Assembly: GCF_023062595.1 (NCBI RefSeq)
Contig: NZ_JALLAN010000009.1
Location: 1 to 64,000 of the forward strand
Length of the DNA: 64,000 bases
Origin: Arthrobacter rhizosphaerae
GTDB lineage: Bacteria; Actinomycetota; Actinomycetes; Actinomycetales; Micrococcaceae
Direction of reading: 5' to 3'
In this document: in pieces, positions 49,356 through 57,821 of the stretch
Layout of the letters: each line of letters begins with the position of its first letter
How positions within the stretch are numbered: position 1 is the stretch's first letter
The notes under the pieces: model-generated
What the model was told of the DNA's origin: nothing
What the model saw: the letters and a program-made list of their open reading frames with translations, nothing else
Databases searched by the model: none
Translations under genes and position numbers: made by a program

Positions 49356-52223
49356 TCAGTGCCCGGCTTCGTACCAGCTCGAGCCCACGCCGATCTGCAC
49401 GTCCAAGGGAACGGTCAGCTGGGCTGCTGCACCCATTTGCTCTGTCACAAGCTTCTCCACCGCAGCCCGTTCGCCATTTGCTACCTCCAGGACGAGCTCA
49501 TCATGGACCTGCAACAGCATTCGTGACTTGAGCCCCTGCGCCTCGAGTTCGGAATGCACGCCAAGCATGGCCCGCTTGATGATGTCCGCTGCCGATCCCT
49601 GGATAGGCGAGTTCAGTGCGATGCGCTCCGCATTCTCGCGAAGCTGGCGGTCCGTGCTGGTCAGGTCCGGCAGGTAGCGGCGCCGTCCTTCGATGGTTGC
49701 TGTATAGCCGTCGACCCTTGCCTGGTCCACGACGCCCCGAAGATAGTCGCGCACGGCGCCGAACCGGTCGAAGTAATCCTTCATCAGCGTCCGTGCCTCA
49801 TCGACGGAAATCTCCAGCTGTTTGGAGAGCCCGAAGGACGTCAACCCGTAGGCCAGGCCGTAAGACATGGCCTTGACCTTTGAACGCATGGCACTGGTGA
49901 CTTCTTCGGTAGGGACATGGAAGATGTTGGAGCCAACAAACCGGTGCAGGTCTTCACCTTCCTTATAGGCCTGAATGAGGCCAGCATCGCCCGAGAGGTG
50001 CGCCATGATTCGCATCTCGATCTGCGAATAATCGGCGGAGAGCAGGCAATCATAGCCGTCGCTGACCACGAAGATGCCACGGACCCGCCGGCCTTCCTCG
50101 CTGCGGATGGGGATGTTCTGCAGGTTGGGGTTGTTTGACGAGATCCGGCCCGTAGCTGCAACGTTTTGCGCGTAGGTGGTATGGATCCTGCCGTCGTCCG
50201 TGACGGACTTCTTGAGTGATTCCAGCATCTGGCGTAGCTTCGAGGACTCGCGGTGGGCCATGAGCTGAACCAGGAACTCGTGCCCCGTCTTCTCCAGCAG
50301 GTTCTTCAGCGAGGCCGCGTCCGTGGTGTAACCGGACTTGATCTTCTTGGTCTTCGGCAGCTGGAGTTCCTCGAACAGGACAGTCTGGAGCTGCTTCGGC
50401 GACCCGAGATTCACCTCGTGCCCGATCGCTGCGAACGCCAGCTCCTGGGCGTTGTCAATCACTTTGGAGAGATCGGCCAGCTGCTCCTCGAGGCGCGGCA
50501 TATCGATGGCAATGCCAGCCAGCTCCATGTCGGCGAGGACCCGGCTGACGGGCAGCTCCAGGGTGGTCAGCAGGTCCTCGGCCTTACGCTCTTTCAGTTC
50601 TGATTCGAAATGACGGCTCAGAGCCTGGACCACCGCGGCCGCTTGGACGAGGGCACCCGACGCGGCGGCGTCGTCGCCGTCGAAGGACAGCTCAAGCTGG
50701 CCCGCCTTGGCGGTCTCGGGCGAGATGCTGATGTTGAGGTGATGCTGGGCCAGTTCGGAGAGCTCATAGGTGCGGCGGTCCGGCTGGATGAGATAGCCGG
50801 AAATCGACGTGTCATCCACCACCCCTTCCAAGCCCAGGCCACGGCTGGACAGGGCCTTTAACGCAGCCTTGTAGCCGTGCATGACCTTCGGGGCTTGCGC
50901 GTCCCGGAGCCATTCCGCGAGGACGTTTTCGGCTTCAGCGTCCTGGGACGCGAGGTCGATGTAGACGGCGGCGTCATCACGGACGATGGCCAGGGCTGCT
51001 GCGTCCTCGCCGATCCTGCCGGGCACCAGGTCGACGGCGACGGCGGACCGCGTGCCTGCCCCGGACGCCAGGAAGGCGCTCAGCTCCGTCGCACCGGCCG
51101 GGGTGGTGAAGTCAGGCGTGTCGATGCTCTCGCGCTCAGCGGATTCCAGTTCTTCGCTGCTGTAAAGCGCAAAAAGCCGGGTGCGGATGGTCTTGAATTC
51201 AAGGTCGTCGAACAGTTGCTCCAGAGCGGCCTCGTCCGGGCGCGGTTCCGCAAGATCGTCCAGCGTCAGCGGGAGATCAAGGTCTGTATGGAGCCTGTTC
51301 AGCCGCCGGTTCCGTTTGACGGCCTCCACGTTTTCCCGGAGCGCGTCCCCAACCTTGCCGCCGATGGCGTCCGCGTTTTCCAGGACCCCTTCGAGCCCGC
51401 CGTAGAGGTTGATCCATTTGGCTGCCGTCTTGGGGCCCACTCCTGGAATGCCTGGAAGGTTGTCCGCGGACTCCCCAACCAAGGCGGCCAGGTCCGAGTA
51501 CTGCGGGGGCGTCACAAAGTACTTCTCCTGAATGGCAGCGGTGTCGAGCCGCGGAATATCGCTAACGCCCTTCCTGGGGTAGAGCACAAAAACGTTGTCG
51601 GTGATGAGTTGGAATGCGTCACGGTCGCCCGTCACCAGGAGCACCTCGTAACCGGCCTTTTCACCCATTGCAGCGAGTGTTGCCAAAATATCGTCAGCTT
51701 CATAGCCCGGCATTTTGATGGTCTTGATGCCCCATGCCTGCATGACCTTGTCGATGAGGTCGATCTGGCCGCTCATCTCCATGGGAGTTTCATTGCGGCC
51801 GCCCTTGTACTCGCTGTACTCGGCCTTACGGTGGGTGGTCTCATCCGATACGTCAAAGGCTACGGCCACGTGGGTGGGCTTCTGTTCCTTGATCAGGTTG
51901 ATGAGCATTGACGTGAATCCATGGATGGCGTTGGTGTGCTGCCCATTTGCCGTAGAGAACTTGTCCGCCGGCAAGGCGAAGAAAGCCCGGAAGGCCATCG
52001 AGTGCCCGTCCAGGACCAGCAGTCGCGGTTGGTCGGTGATAGGAATCACTGGCGCTTCCGTGGCCGAAACCGAACGGTCACCGGGGGGCGGGACCTTCAC
52101 GTCCTGCAAGGCAGCGTCAGTGGGCAGGGCTGCGTCTGCACCAGCGTTGGTCTTCACGGCGGCGTCGTCCTGAAGGTCAGCGGTTTCGAACGGGAAGGGG
52201 GCCGGTTTGGTAGTTTCACTCAC
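49356..52223 (-). CDS. polA: DNA polymerase I
   Basis: 955-aa repair and replication polymerase. 5'-nuclease domain after a roughly 65-residue low-complexity extension (LLVLDGHSMAFRAFF), a degenerate 3'-5' exonuclease fold, and the polymerase palm (SADYSQIEMRIMAHLSGD, and VHDELVLEV). By alignment with E. coli, three of four exonuclease acidic residues are replaced, so proofreading is probably absent. GTG at 52223 is chosen because TAGGCT lies 7 bases upstream; starts at 52244 or 52259 are possible. Confidence 0.96.
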   Translation of the reverse strand: MSETTKPAPFPFETADLQDDAAVKTNAGADAALPTDAALQDVKVPPPGDRSVSATEAPVIPITDQPRLLVLDGHSMAFRAFFALPADKFSTANGQHTNAIHGFTSMLINLIKEQKPTHVAVAFDVSDETTHRKAEYSEYKGGRNETPMEMSGQIDLIDKVMQAWGIKTIKMPGYEADDILATLAAMGEKAGYEVLLVTGDRDAFQLITDNVFVLYPRKGVSDIPRLDTAAIQEKYFVTPPQYSDLAALVGESADNLPGIPGVGPKTAAKWINLYGGLEGVLENADAIGGKVGDALRENVEAVKRNRRLNRLHTDLDLPLTLDDLAEPRPDEAALEQLFDDLEFKTIRTRLFALYSSEELESAERESIDTPDFTTPAGATELSAFLASGAGTRSAVAVDLVPGRIGEDAAALAIVRDDAAVYIDLASQDAEAENVLAEWLRDAQAPKVMHGYKAALKALSSRGLGLEGVVDDTSISGYLIQPDRRTYELSELAQHHLNISISPETAKAGQLELSFDGDDAAASGALVQAAAVVQALSRHFESELKERKAEDLLTTLELPVSRVLADMELAGIAIDMPRLEEQLADLSKVIDNAQELAFAAIGHEVNLGSPKQLQTVLFEELQLPKTKKIKSGYTTDAASLKNLLEKTGHEFLVQLMAHRESSKLRQMLESLKKSVTDDGRIHTTYAQNVAATGRISSNNPNLQNIPIRSEEGRRVRGIFVVSDGYDCLLSADYSQIEMRIMAHLSGDAGLIQAYKEGEDLHRFVGSNIFHVPTEEVTSAMRSKVKAMSYGLAYGLTSFGLSKQLEISVDEARTLMKDYFDRFGAVRDYLRGVVDQARVDGYTATIEGRRRYLPDLTSTDRQLRENAERIALNSPIQGSAADIIKRAMLGVHSELEAQGLKSRMLLQVHDELVLEVANGERAAVEKLVTEQMGAAAQLTVPLDVQIGVGSSWYEAGH

Positions 52224-52236
52224 AGGTGCCAGCCTA
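52223..52236 (-). promoter_or_regulatory. leaderless -10 element of polA
   Basis: TAGGCT (52236-52231), seven bases, then GTG at 52223. On the plus strand TAGTTG (52235-52240) may serve the divergent thioesterase gene, echoing coaE/yigZ, but that match is weak. Confidence 0.45.
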
Positions 52237-52242
52237 GTTGGC

Positions 52243-52707
52243 ATGATGGACAATTTCACGCCCCACCGGTTTGCGGACGAACTGACCTCAGCCGGAATCC
52301 CCGAGGAACTGCATGATTGGCTCGGCGGCTACGGAATCGGTGCCTTGGTGGTCAAGATGGGCATCCGCTTCGTCGAGATGAGTCCGGAACGCACCGTGGC
52401 CACGATGCCAGTGGAGGGCAACACCCAGGTGGCCGGCATCCTGCACGGAGGGGCGCACGTTGTCCTCGCCGAGACCCTGGGATCCTTTGCAGCAGGAATG
52501 CATGCGGGTCCCGGCAGGCAGGCGCTGGGAATTGAGGTCGGCGCTACCCATCACCGGTCCATCTCCGCTGGCACCGTGACTGGAACGTGTACCGCCATCC
52601 ACTTGGGCCGCACGCTCACCACCCACGAGATCGTGATGACAGACGAGCAGGGCCGGAGACTGTCAACCGCCCGCATCACCAACCTCATTCGGGATATTGA
52701 CGGCTGA
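52243..52707 (+). CDS. hotdog-fold thioesterase (PaaI type)
   Basis: 154-aa acyl-CoA thioesterase of the PaaI/4HBT group; ILHGGAHVVLAETLGS near 64-79 holds the family helix with the catalytic Asp/Glu-type residue, preceded by a beta strand EGNTQVAG. It would hydrolyse aryl- or acyl-CoA esters in the cytosol; substrate unknown. ATG at 52243 or 52246. Divergent from polA by about 20 bases. Confidence 0.88.
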   Translation: MMDNFTPHRFADELTSAGIPEELHDWLGGYGIGALVVKMGIRFVEMSPERTVATMPVEGNTQVAGILHGGAHVVLAETLGSFAAGMHAGPGRQALGIEVGATHHRSISAGTVTGTCTAIHLGRTLTTHEIVMTDEQGRRLSTARITNLIRDIDG

Positions 52708-53250
52708 TCAGTGACTGAACCGGTACCGCAATTCCATTACCCCACGCCCCAGGGCGGCTGAAGAGACCAGCTCCAGGGGTGGCGTCGGCTTCCGCAGCGG
52801 CAGGACCGGCTTGCCATCCCCAAGAATCAGGGGGATGACCGAAACAATCAGTTCATCCAGCAGCCCGGCATCGGCGAATTGCGCTGCGAGGTTACCGCCA
52901 CCCACCACCCACACGTTCTTGCCTTCGGCATCTGCCTTCAGGTCAGCGACGAAAGTTCTGACGTCGCCGTGGGCAAAGGTAATATCAGCGTCTTTCGGAA
53001 CCGTTCCCTCGTGATGGGTGAAAATCCAACAGGGCATGTTGGGGTAAGGCCATTTGCCGGGTTCGTGCGCCAGCAGCCAGCGGTAGGTTTCCCCTCCCAT
53101 GACGATGCAGCCGACGCCCTCCATAAAGGAGTCGTAGCTTTCTTTCCCGCCTTCGAAACCGTCGAACTGCAGCAACCAGGCAAGGTCATCGTCGGGCGTG
53201 GCGATATAACCGTCAAGGGAGGCGCCAACGTAGTACTGGAGACTCGACAT
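52708..53250 (-). CDS. dihydrofolate reductase-like (RibD C-terminal) protein
   Basis: 180-aa reductase of the RibD C-terminal/DHFR fold. YYVGASLDGYIATPDDDL at the start, VGCIVMGGETYRWL and NVWVVGGGNLAAQFADAGLLDEL are the family segments. It likely binds NADPH; it is not a classical DHFR and the substrate is unknown. ATG at 53250 lies six bases after TAGGCT. Its stop abuts the thioesterase stop, so the two genes converge without overlap. Confidence 0.88.
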   Translation of the reverse strand: MSSLQYYVGASLDGYIATPDDDLAWLLQFDGFEGGKESYDSFMEGVGCIVMGGETYRWLLAHEPGKWPYPNMPCWIFTHHEGTVPKDADITFAHGDVRTFVADLKADAEGKNVWVVGGGNLAAQFADAGLLDELIVSVIPLILGDGKPVLPLRKPTPPLELVSSAALGRGVMELRYRFSH

Positions 53251-53262
53251 GGCCCCAGCCTA
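53250..53262 (-). promoter_or_regulatory. leaderless -10 element of DHFR-like gene
   Basis: TAGGCT (53262-53257), six bases (GGGGCC), then ATG at 53250. Confidence 0.55.
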
Positions 53263-53329
53263 ATCACTTCCGGTCAGGCTTCAAATACTGCGCATCAACC
53301 CTTTGACGCGGTACCCCTGCCGCCTGAAT

Positions 53330-53551
53330 TTATTTGCTGAAATAGGGAATGATCAGGTAGAGCCCAAAGAGAACTGCGAGGCCGCAGAGTCCGAAACAGA
53401 CGTAGGCAAGAGGCTGAACCCAGCGGGGGGCTTCGGGAGCAACATCTCCGGCAATGGCTGTCAGGCGAACACCCAGGGAATAGAGCCCTACAACTGTGAT
53501 AGCGGCCACCAGGGTGGCTCCGCCCACCATCAAAAGTTCCAACCACTTCAT
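53330..53551 (-). CDS. small two-helix membrane protein
   Basis: 73-aa hypothetical protein with two hydrophobic helices (LMVGGATLVAAITVVGLYSL and VCFGLCGLAVLFGLYLIIPY) joined by an APEAPRW loop. Its ATG overlaps the stop of the phosphate transporter gene (ATGA), so it is translated with it. I do not recognise the family; the coupling suggests an accessory subunit or a partner in the membrane. Confidence 0.8.
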   Translation of the reverse strand: MKWLELLMVGGATLVAAITVVGLYSLGVRLTAIAGDVAPEAPRWVQPLAYVCFGLCGLAVLFGLYLIIPYFSK

Positions 53552-54759
53552 TTCTGGCCGCCCCTCTTCTTGTTAGCGCGTGCTGCCGCTGCCGCCTTCT
53601 TCTTTTGGAACCGCACGGCGTGACCGGCTTCCTCAACCTCCACGGCGTTGTGATGGCCGACGTGGGATTTGCGCGATTCGAAGTACATCAGCAGCACTGA
53701 GGCAAATCCCGCCGCTCCGGCAATGACCACACCGACGACGCCGGTACCGACCAGCCAGGCCGTCAGGGCGCCCATGATGCCTGCCGCCGGGAGGGTAAAC
53801 AGCCAACCGACGGCGATTTTTCCCGCAGTCGCCCATCTGACCGAGGTTCCCTTGCGGCCAAGCCCTGAGCCGATGACAGACCCCGAAGCCACCTGCGTGG
53901 TGGACAATGCGAATCCGAGGTGCGATGAAGCCAGAATGGCTGAGGCCGTGCTGGTTTCAGCGGCGAACCCCTGCGCAGGCTTAACATCGGTCAGCCCTGA
54001 ACCCATGGTCCTGATGATCCGCCAACCGCCGGCGTAGGTGCCTATTGCAATGGCGAAGGCACAGGCAGCAATAACCCAGAACTGCGGCCCGGAACCCGTG
54101 GGCTGGGTTCCTGCAGCGATCAGCACCAAGGTGATTATGCCCATGGTCTTCTGGGCATCGTTGGTTCCGTGGGCGAGTGCCACCAGGCTGGACGTGAAAA
54201 TCTGCCCTGTGCGGAAGCCCCCGCGCTTCTGCGTCAGCTTGTCCCCTGTTTCGGGATCATGCCTGGAGGTCAGCGCATAGGCCAGACGGGTACAGACATA
54301 AGCCACTGCTCCTGCGATAACCGGGGCAAAAATCGCCGGAAGGATCACTTTTTGCATCAGCGATTCAAAGTTGATCGAATGCAGCCCGATGCCGGCGATC
54401 GCGGCCCCGATCAGGCCGCCGAAGAGGGCATGTGAGGAACTGGACGGCAGGCCTTTGAGCCAGGTAATCATGTTCCAGAGAATGGCTCCCATGAGCCCGG
54501 CAAAGATGATCTCCGGAGTGATTTGAACGCCTTCGGAGCCTTCCCTGATAATTCCGCCGGAAACAGTCTTAGCCACCTCGGTGGAGAGGAACGCACCCAC
54601 GAGGTTCAGAACCGCCGCCAACGCCACGGCCGTCTTGGGCTTGATGGCCCCGGTAGCAATCGGAGTGGCCATGGCATTCGCCGTGTCATGAAAGCCGTTG
54701 GTGAAGTCGAAAAAAAGTGCCAGCGCTATAACCAGCGCCACCATGAAGGTGATATCCAC
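53548..54759 (-). CDS. pit: inorganic phosphate transporter PiT
   Basis: 403-aa PiT-family symporter. The signature FDFTNGFHDTANAMAT near 22-37 and its repeat SLVALAHGTNDAQKTMG near 190-205 are the paired phosphate motifs; about ten membrane helices. It would take up phosphate with protons or metal-phosphate. GTG at 54759 is the called start; an in-frame ATG (residue 6) after GGTGG is possible. Coupled to the 73-aa membrane protein. Confidence 0.94.
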   Translation of the reverse strand: MDITFMVALVIALALFFDFTNGFHDTANAMATPIATGAIKPKTAVALAAVLNLVGAFLSTEVAKTVSGGIIREGSEGVQITPEIIFAGLMGAILWNMITWLKGLPSSSSHALFGGLIGAAIAGIGLHSINFESLMQKVILPAIFAPVIAGAVAYVCTRLAYALTSRHDPETGDKLTQKRGGFRTGQIFTSSLVALAHGTNDAQKTMGIITLVLIAAGTQPTGSGPQFWVIAACAFAIAIGTYAGGWRIIRTMGSGLTDVKPAQGFAAETSTASAILASSHLGFALSTTQVASGSVIGSGLGRKGTSVRWATAGKIAVGWLFTLPAAGIMGALTAWLVGTGVVGVVIAGAAGFASVLLMYFESRKSHVGHHNAVEVEEAGHAVRFQKKKAAAAARANKKRGGQK

Positions 54760-55001
54760 CTGTTGCCCAATCTGCAGAGTCGACGGTCAGCAGTTCCACT
54801 CCCCGTTGCCCGAAGCCGAACAGCACAGTTCACGGGAAGTTAACCGTGGGGTTGTGCGGTGTTCAGCAAAGCAGGCTTGAAACCCTATAGATCGTACGCG
54901 TCAACGGCATCAGGACAAAACATGGGCGGCGAAGCCATTGTGCGCCCATTCTCCGCGGGCGTACCGTGACGTTGCTGGGGCTTATCGAAGGAGAAACGAA
55001 C

Positions 55002-55457
55002 ATGTTAAACGCTCACCCGGCCAGATTCCGTGCCATGGCCGTTTTAGCTGCCGTGACTGCCCTTGCCACTGCCAATACCGGCCCTGCCACAGCGGCTCCC
55101 GGCGGTGGAGGAGCAGCCATACCGCTCAATGTGGGACAGGAAACCACCGGTTCCGATACCGGCGCCCATGGATTCTTCAGCTACGACATTGTCAATGGGG
55201 AATTTTGCTACACGCTGTCCGTCGAAGACCTGTCAGCACCGGTAGCGGCAGCCCATATCCATGTGGGGGCCCGTAAGGTTGCTGGCCCTATAGTCATTCC
55301 TCTTGAAATCGGGACGGGAACTACCTGGACGGAGACCGCTTGCGTCCCTGCGGACGCCACGGTGTTGGCGGCTCTTGAGGCAGACCCCCGGGCCTACTAC
55401 GTCAATGTGCATACGCCAACGTTCCCCGGCGGAGAGATCAGGGGACAGCTGAAGTAG
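55002..55457 (+). CDS. secreted CHRD domain protein
   Basis: 151-aa exported protein. The N-terminus has a signal peptide (HPARFRAMAVLAAVTALATA, with cleavage expected near NTGPATAAP), followed by one CHRD domain (FSYDIVNGEFCYTLSVEDL; AHIHVG; VHTPTFPGGEIRGQL). CHRD domains bind or shape extracellular partners, but bacterial roles are little known. Start at ATG 55002 with GAAGGAG upstream. Divergent from pit, convergent with the universal stress gene (16 bases apart). Confidence 0.88.
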   Translation: MLNAHPARFRAMAVLAAVTALATANTGPATAAPGGGGAAIPLNVGQETTGSDTGAHGFFSYDIVNGEFCYTLSVEDLSAPVAAAHIHVGARKVAGPIVIPLEIGTGTTWTETACVPADATVLAALEADPRAYYVNVHTPTFPGGEIRGQLK

Positions 55458-55472
55458 TAGCGGAACACCGCC

Positions 55473-56342
55473 CTAGTCGTCGTGGCCGACTTTGTGGAGC
55501 CTGGTCACGACGGTAGGGCAAGGAACCCGCACGAGGACGGCGTGAGCGGTTGATCCGAGGACGAGCCTGGCAAACGCTCCACGCCCCCGGCTTCCGATAA
55601 CAAGGACCCGCGCCGTCGCTGCGTGTTTTACCAATGCCTGGGCAGGGTCCAGGTCCTTTACCAGCCGCTGATGCACCACGAGGTCCGGAAAGGAGATCCG
55701 CAGGCCGGCGACGGACTCCGCGAGTACGATTTTCTCCTCTTCCTCAATCACCTTGTCCAAACCACTGGACGGAGTCTCCCGCTCAATCCACCGGACAGGC
55801 CGGTTCACGGCAAGCACTGCCGTCAGCTCATCGCCCCCGCGGTCCGCCTCAGCGGCAGCAAAGGAGACAGCCTGCAGGGACTCCTCCGACCCGTCGACGC
55901 CCACAACCACGCCCGGCCTCCCCGGTACGAATTCCCGGGGAACCACCACTACCGGGCAGTCCGATGCCGATACGATCTGGAGCGCACGGTCAGTTGCCGG
56001 ACCGCCGTCGGGCCACTGCCGTGTGTGGGAACCGATAACGATCATGGCTGCTCCAGGAGACATTTCTCTCAGCACCGCTCCGGGGCTGCCGTAATGCAGC
56101 TGGACCTGGACGTCGACGTCGGGTGCCTTAAGGGCAGCATCCGCCTCAACTGTCTTCAGCAGTTCCGCTCCTCTGTCCCTGATCAGATCGTGATACTGGA
56201 ACTCAGGGGAAATCCACCGGTCGTCGGCAGCATGCACAGCTATCACCGAAAGGCGGAGGGTGGAGGCCCGCTCCAATGCCCATGCCATGGCCGCGTCGCT
56301 TGCCGCAGACCCGTTGATCCCAACGACTATTGGCTTCCTCAT
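55473..56342 (-). CDS. tandem universal stress protein (UspA family)
   Basis: 289-aa protein with two Usp domains, split near residue 145. Each carries the ATP-loop G-2X-G-9X-G-S/T type motif: VIGSHTRQWPDGGPATDR and VIGSRGRGAFARLVLGST. Cytosolic. Often induced by hypoxia or starvation in actinobacteria. It follows the erythromycin esterase-like gene by 46 bases on the same strand; a joint stress module with the LuxR regulator is likely. Confidence 0.92.
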   Translation of the reverse strand: MRKPIVVGINGSAASDAAMAWALERASTLRLSVIAVHAADDRWISPEFQYHDLIRDRGAELLKTVEADAALKAPDVDVQVQLHYGSPGAVLREMSPGAAMIVIGSHTRQWPDGGPATDRALQIVSASDCPVVVVPREFVPGRPGVVVGVDGSEESLQAVSFAAAEADRGGDELTAVLAVNRPVRWIERETPSSGLDKVIEEEEKIVLAESVAGLRISFPDLVVHQRLVKDLDPAQALVKHAATARVLVIGSRGRGAFARLVLGSTAHAVLVRVPCPTVVTRLHKVGHDD

Positions 56343-56387
56343 TATTTTCCTGATTTCTGGAGGTGCCTTCCCGATCTAAGGGCGCGA

Positions 56388-57734
56388 CTAAAAGCCGCTG
56401 GGCTCCGTTTCGAATTCCGGCCCGACGGGTGGACCCTCGTGGTGGAGCGGGCGCAGTGCCCCAGTATGTTCCAGCCAGATAAGCGCGTCATAGCGGGCGC
56501 CCATCACGGTCGGAACATAGTTGGCGTGCTCATTTTCCGGACTGTAGACCACGCCTATGGCCCGGTGGCCAAGCCTCCGGGATAACCACGGCCCGGGACG
56601 GTCCCTGCCGAATTCCAGGACGGCTGGCACGCCCAGGCAATGGTGCAGCAGGTACTCATGACTTCCAGTCCGGGCCTCCGGCACCCTGACAACCTGTTCA
56701 CGGGATCCCCAGTCGTCGGCGGCAACCACCGTACCGCCGTAACCAGCGAACCCGACCAGCAGGACGCGGTCCGCTCCGTACCGTTCGCGGATCAACTGGC
56801 CAACGTTGACGAGACCGGTACGTGCCATATCGGTCGCCCTGGCATCCCCGATGTGAGAGTTATGCTCCCAGATGATCCCTTTCGACGCCGGATCCAGGTG
56901 CTGACGGAGCCGCTCGATGGTATCCACCATGTGGTGGTCACGGATGTTCCACGAGTCACGGCTACCGCTGACCATGGTGCGGTAGTAGTGCTCGGCGTTT
57001 GCGGCCACTTCGGCATTCTGCAAGGCGCCAAAAGCGTCGTCGTCGTGATGGTCTATGGCTGCGAGCGCGTGCTTCCGTACTTCCTCAAGCAGCGCGACGA
57101 CGTCCGTTTCGCAGGTCTCGGGGACCAGCCGCGTGTTCCACGCGTATTCATGCGGATCCTCATGATGCGGCTGGAAACAACGCCAGGCGCGTTTTGCTGC
57201 AGGAACAGCTTCCGGAGCGCGCTCTTCCAGCCAGCCGATGGTCTCCCTCAGCGAGTCCCACAGCGAATAGACATCGAGGCCGTAAAAACCCACGCGTTCG
57301 GCCAGCGGACGTTCCATGTTCCAGCCGCGAAGCCAGTCCAGGAAACCAGCCACTTCCTCATTGGCCCACATCCACGTAGGCCACCTTTCAAAACCCGCCA
57401 GCAAGGCGTGCACTCCGACGTCGAGCCCGCTTTGCCCCTTGACCCAACGGTTGATCCGCCAGCAGTCCGGCCAGTCGCCTTCAACACCGATCCAGCTGTA
57501 GCCCTGCTCTTCGATCAGCCTGATGCTCAAGCGGGACCGCCACGTGTAGTACTCGTGCGTTCCGTGGGACGCTTCACCGATGGCCACCAGCTCACACGCC
57601 GCGGAGCGCCGCACCAGGCCGTCGAGATCGCGCAGGCCCGAGAGAGGGTGGGCAAGCGCAAGGATCTCCGCCGTAACTGCTGGGTTGACAGTGACGTCGG
57701 TCATCCTGGATCCCCTGTATTGGTTGTTTTCCAT
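56388..57734 (-). CDS. erythromycin esterase family protein
   Basis: 448-aa protein of the EreA/EreB-like hydrolase family. ELVAIGEASHGTHEYYTW near 50-67 holds the catalytic-type Glu/His, and IIWEHNSHIGDARATDM near 288-304 carries the second His pair. Many members are not macrolide esterases; here the context (universal stress protein downstream, LuxR regulator upstream) argues for a stress role. Start ATG 57734 (GCGGGG before) or ATG 57704 (AGGGGATCC before). Confidence 0.85.
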   Translation of the reverse strand: MENNQYRGSRMTDVTVNPAVTAEILALAHPLSGLRDLDGLVRRSAACELVAIGEASHGTHEYYTWRSRLSIRLIEEQGYSWIGVEGDWPDCWRINRWVKGQSGLDVGVHALLAGFERWPTWMWANEEVAGFLDWLRGWNMERPLAERVGFYGLDVYSLWDSLRETIGWLEERAPEAVPAAKRAWRCFQPHHEDPHEYAWNTRLVPETCETDVVALLEEVRKHALAAIDHHDDDAFGALQNAEVAANAEHYYRTMVSGSRDSWNIRDHHMVDTIERLRQHLDPASKGIIWEHNSHIGDARATDMARTGLVNVGQLIRERYGADRVLLVGFAGYGGTVVAADDWGSREQVVRVPEARTGSHEYLLHHCLGVPAVLEFGRDRPGPWLSRRLGHRAIGVVYSPENEHANYVPTVMGARYDALIWLEHTGALRPLHHEGPPVGPEFETEPSGF

Positions 57735-57821
57735 GATGTTCCCCGCTTGCCCTTCTCACTCCAGCTTCCCGCCACTACGGCCCTCCGTAAAGGGGCCGAG
57801 GCCACCGGAATTGAGGATCCC

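Noticed and set aside
52235..52245. A leaderless -10 for the thioesterase gene overlapping the polA element
   Set aside because: TAGTTG lacks the final T and the spacing to either ATG (2 or 5) does not fit.
56640..57821. Upstream extension of the LuxR regulator by about 394 residues
   Set aside because: The extension is the antisense of the erythromycin esterase gene; the ATG at 57822 has a ribosome site.
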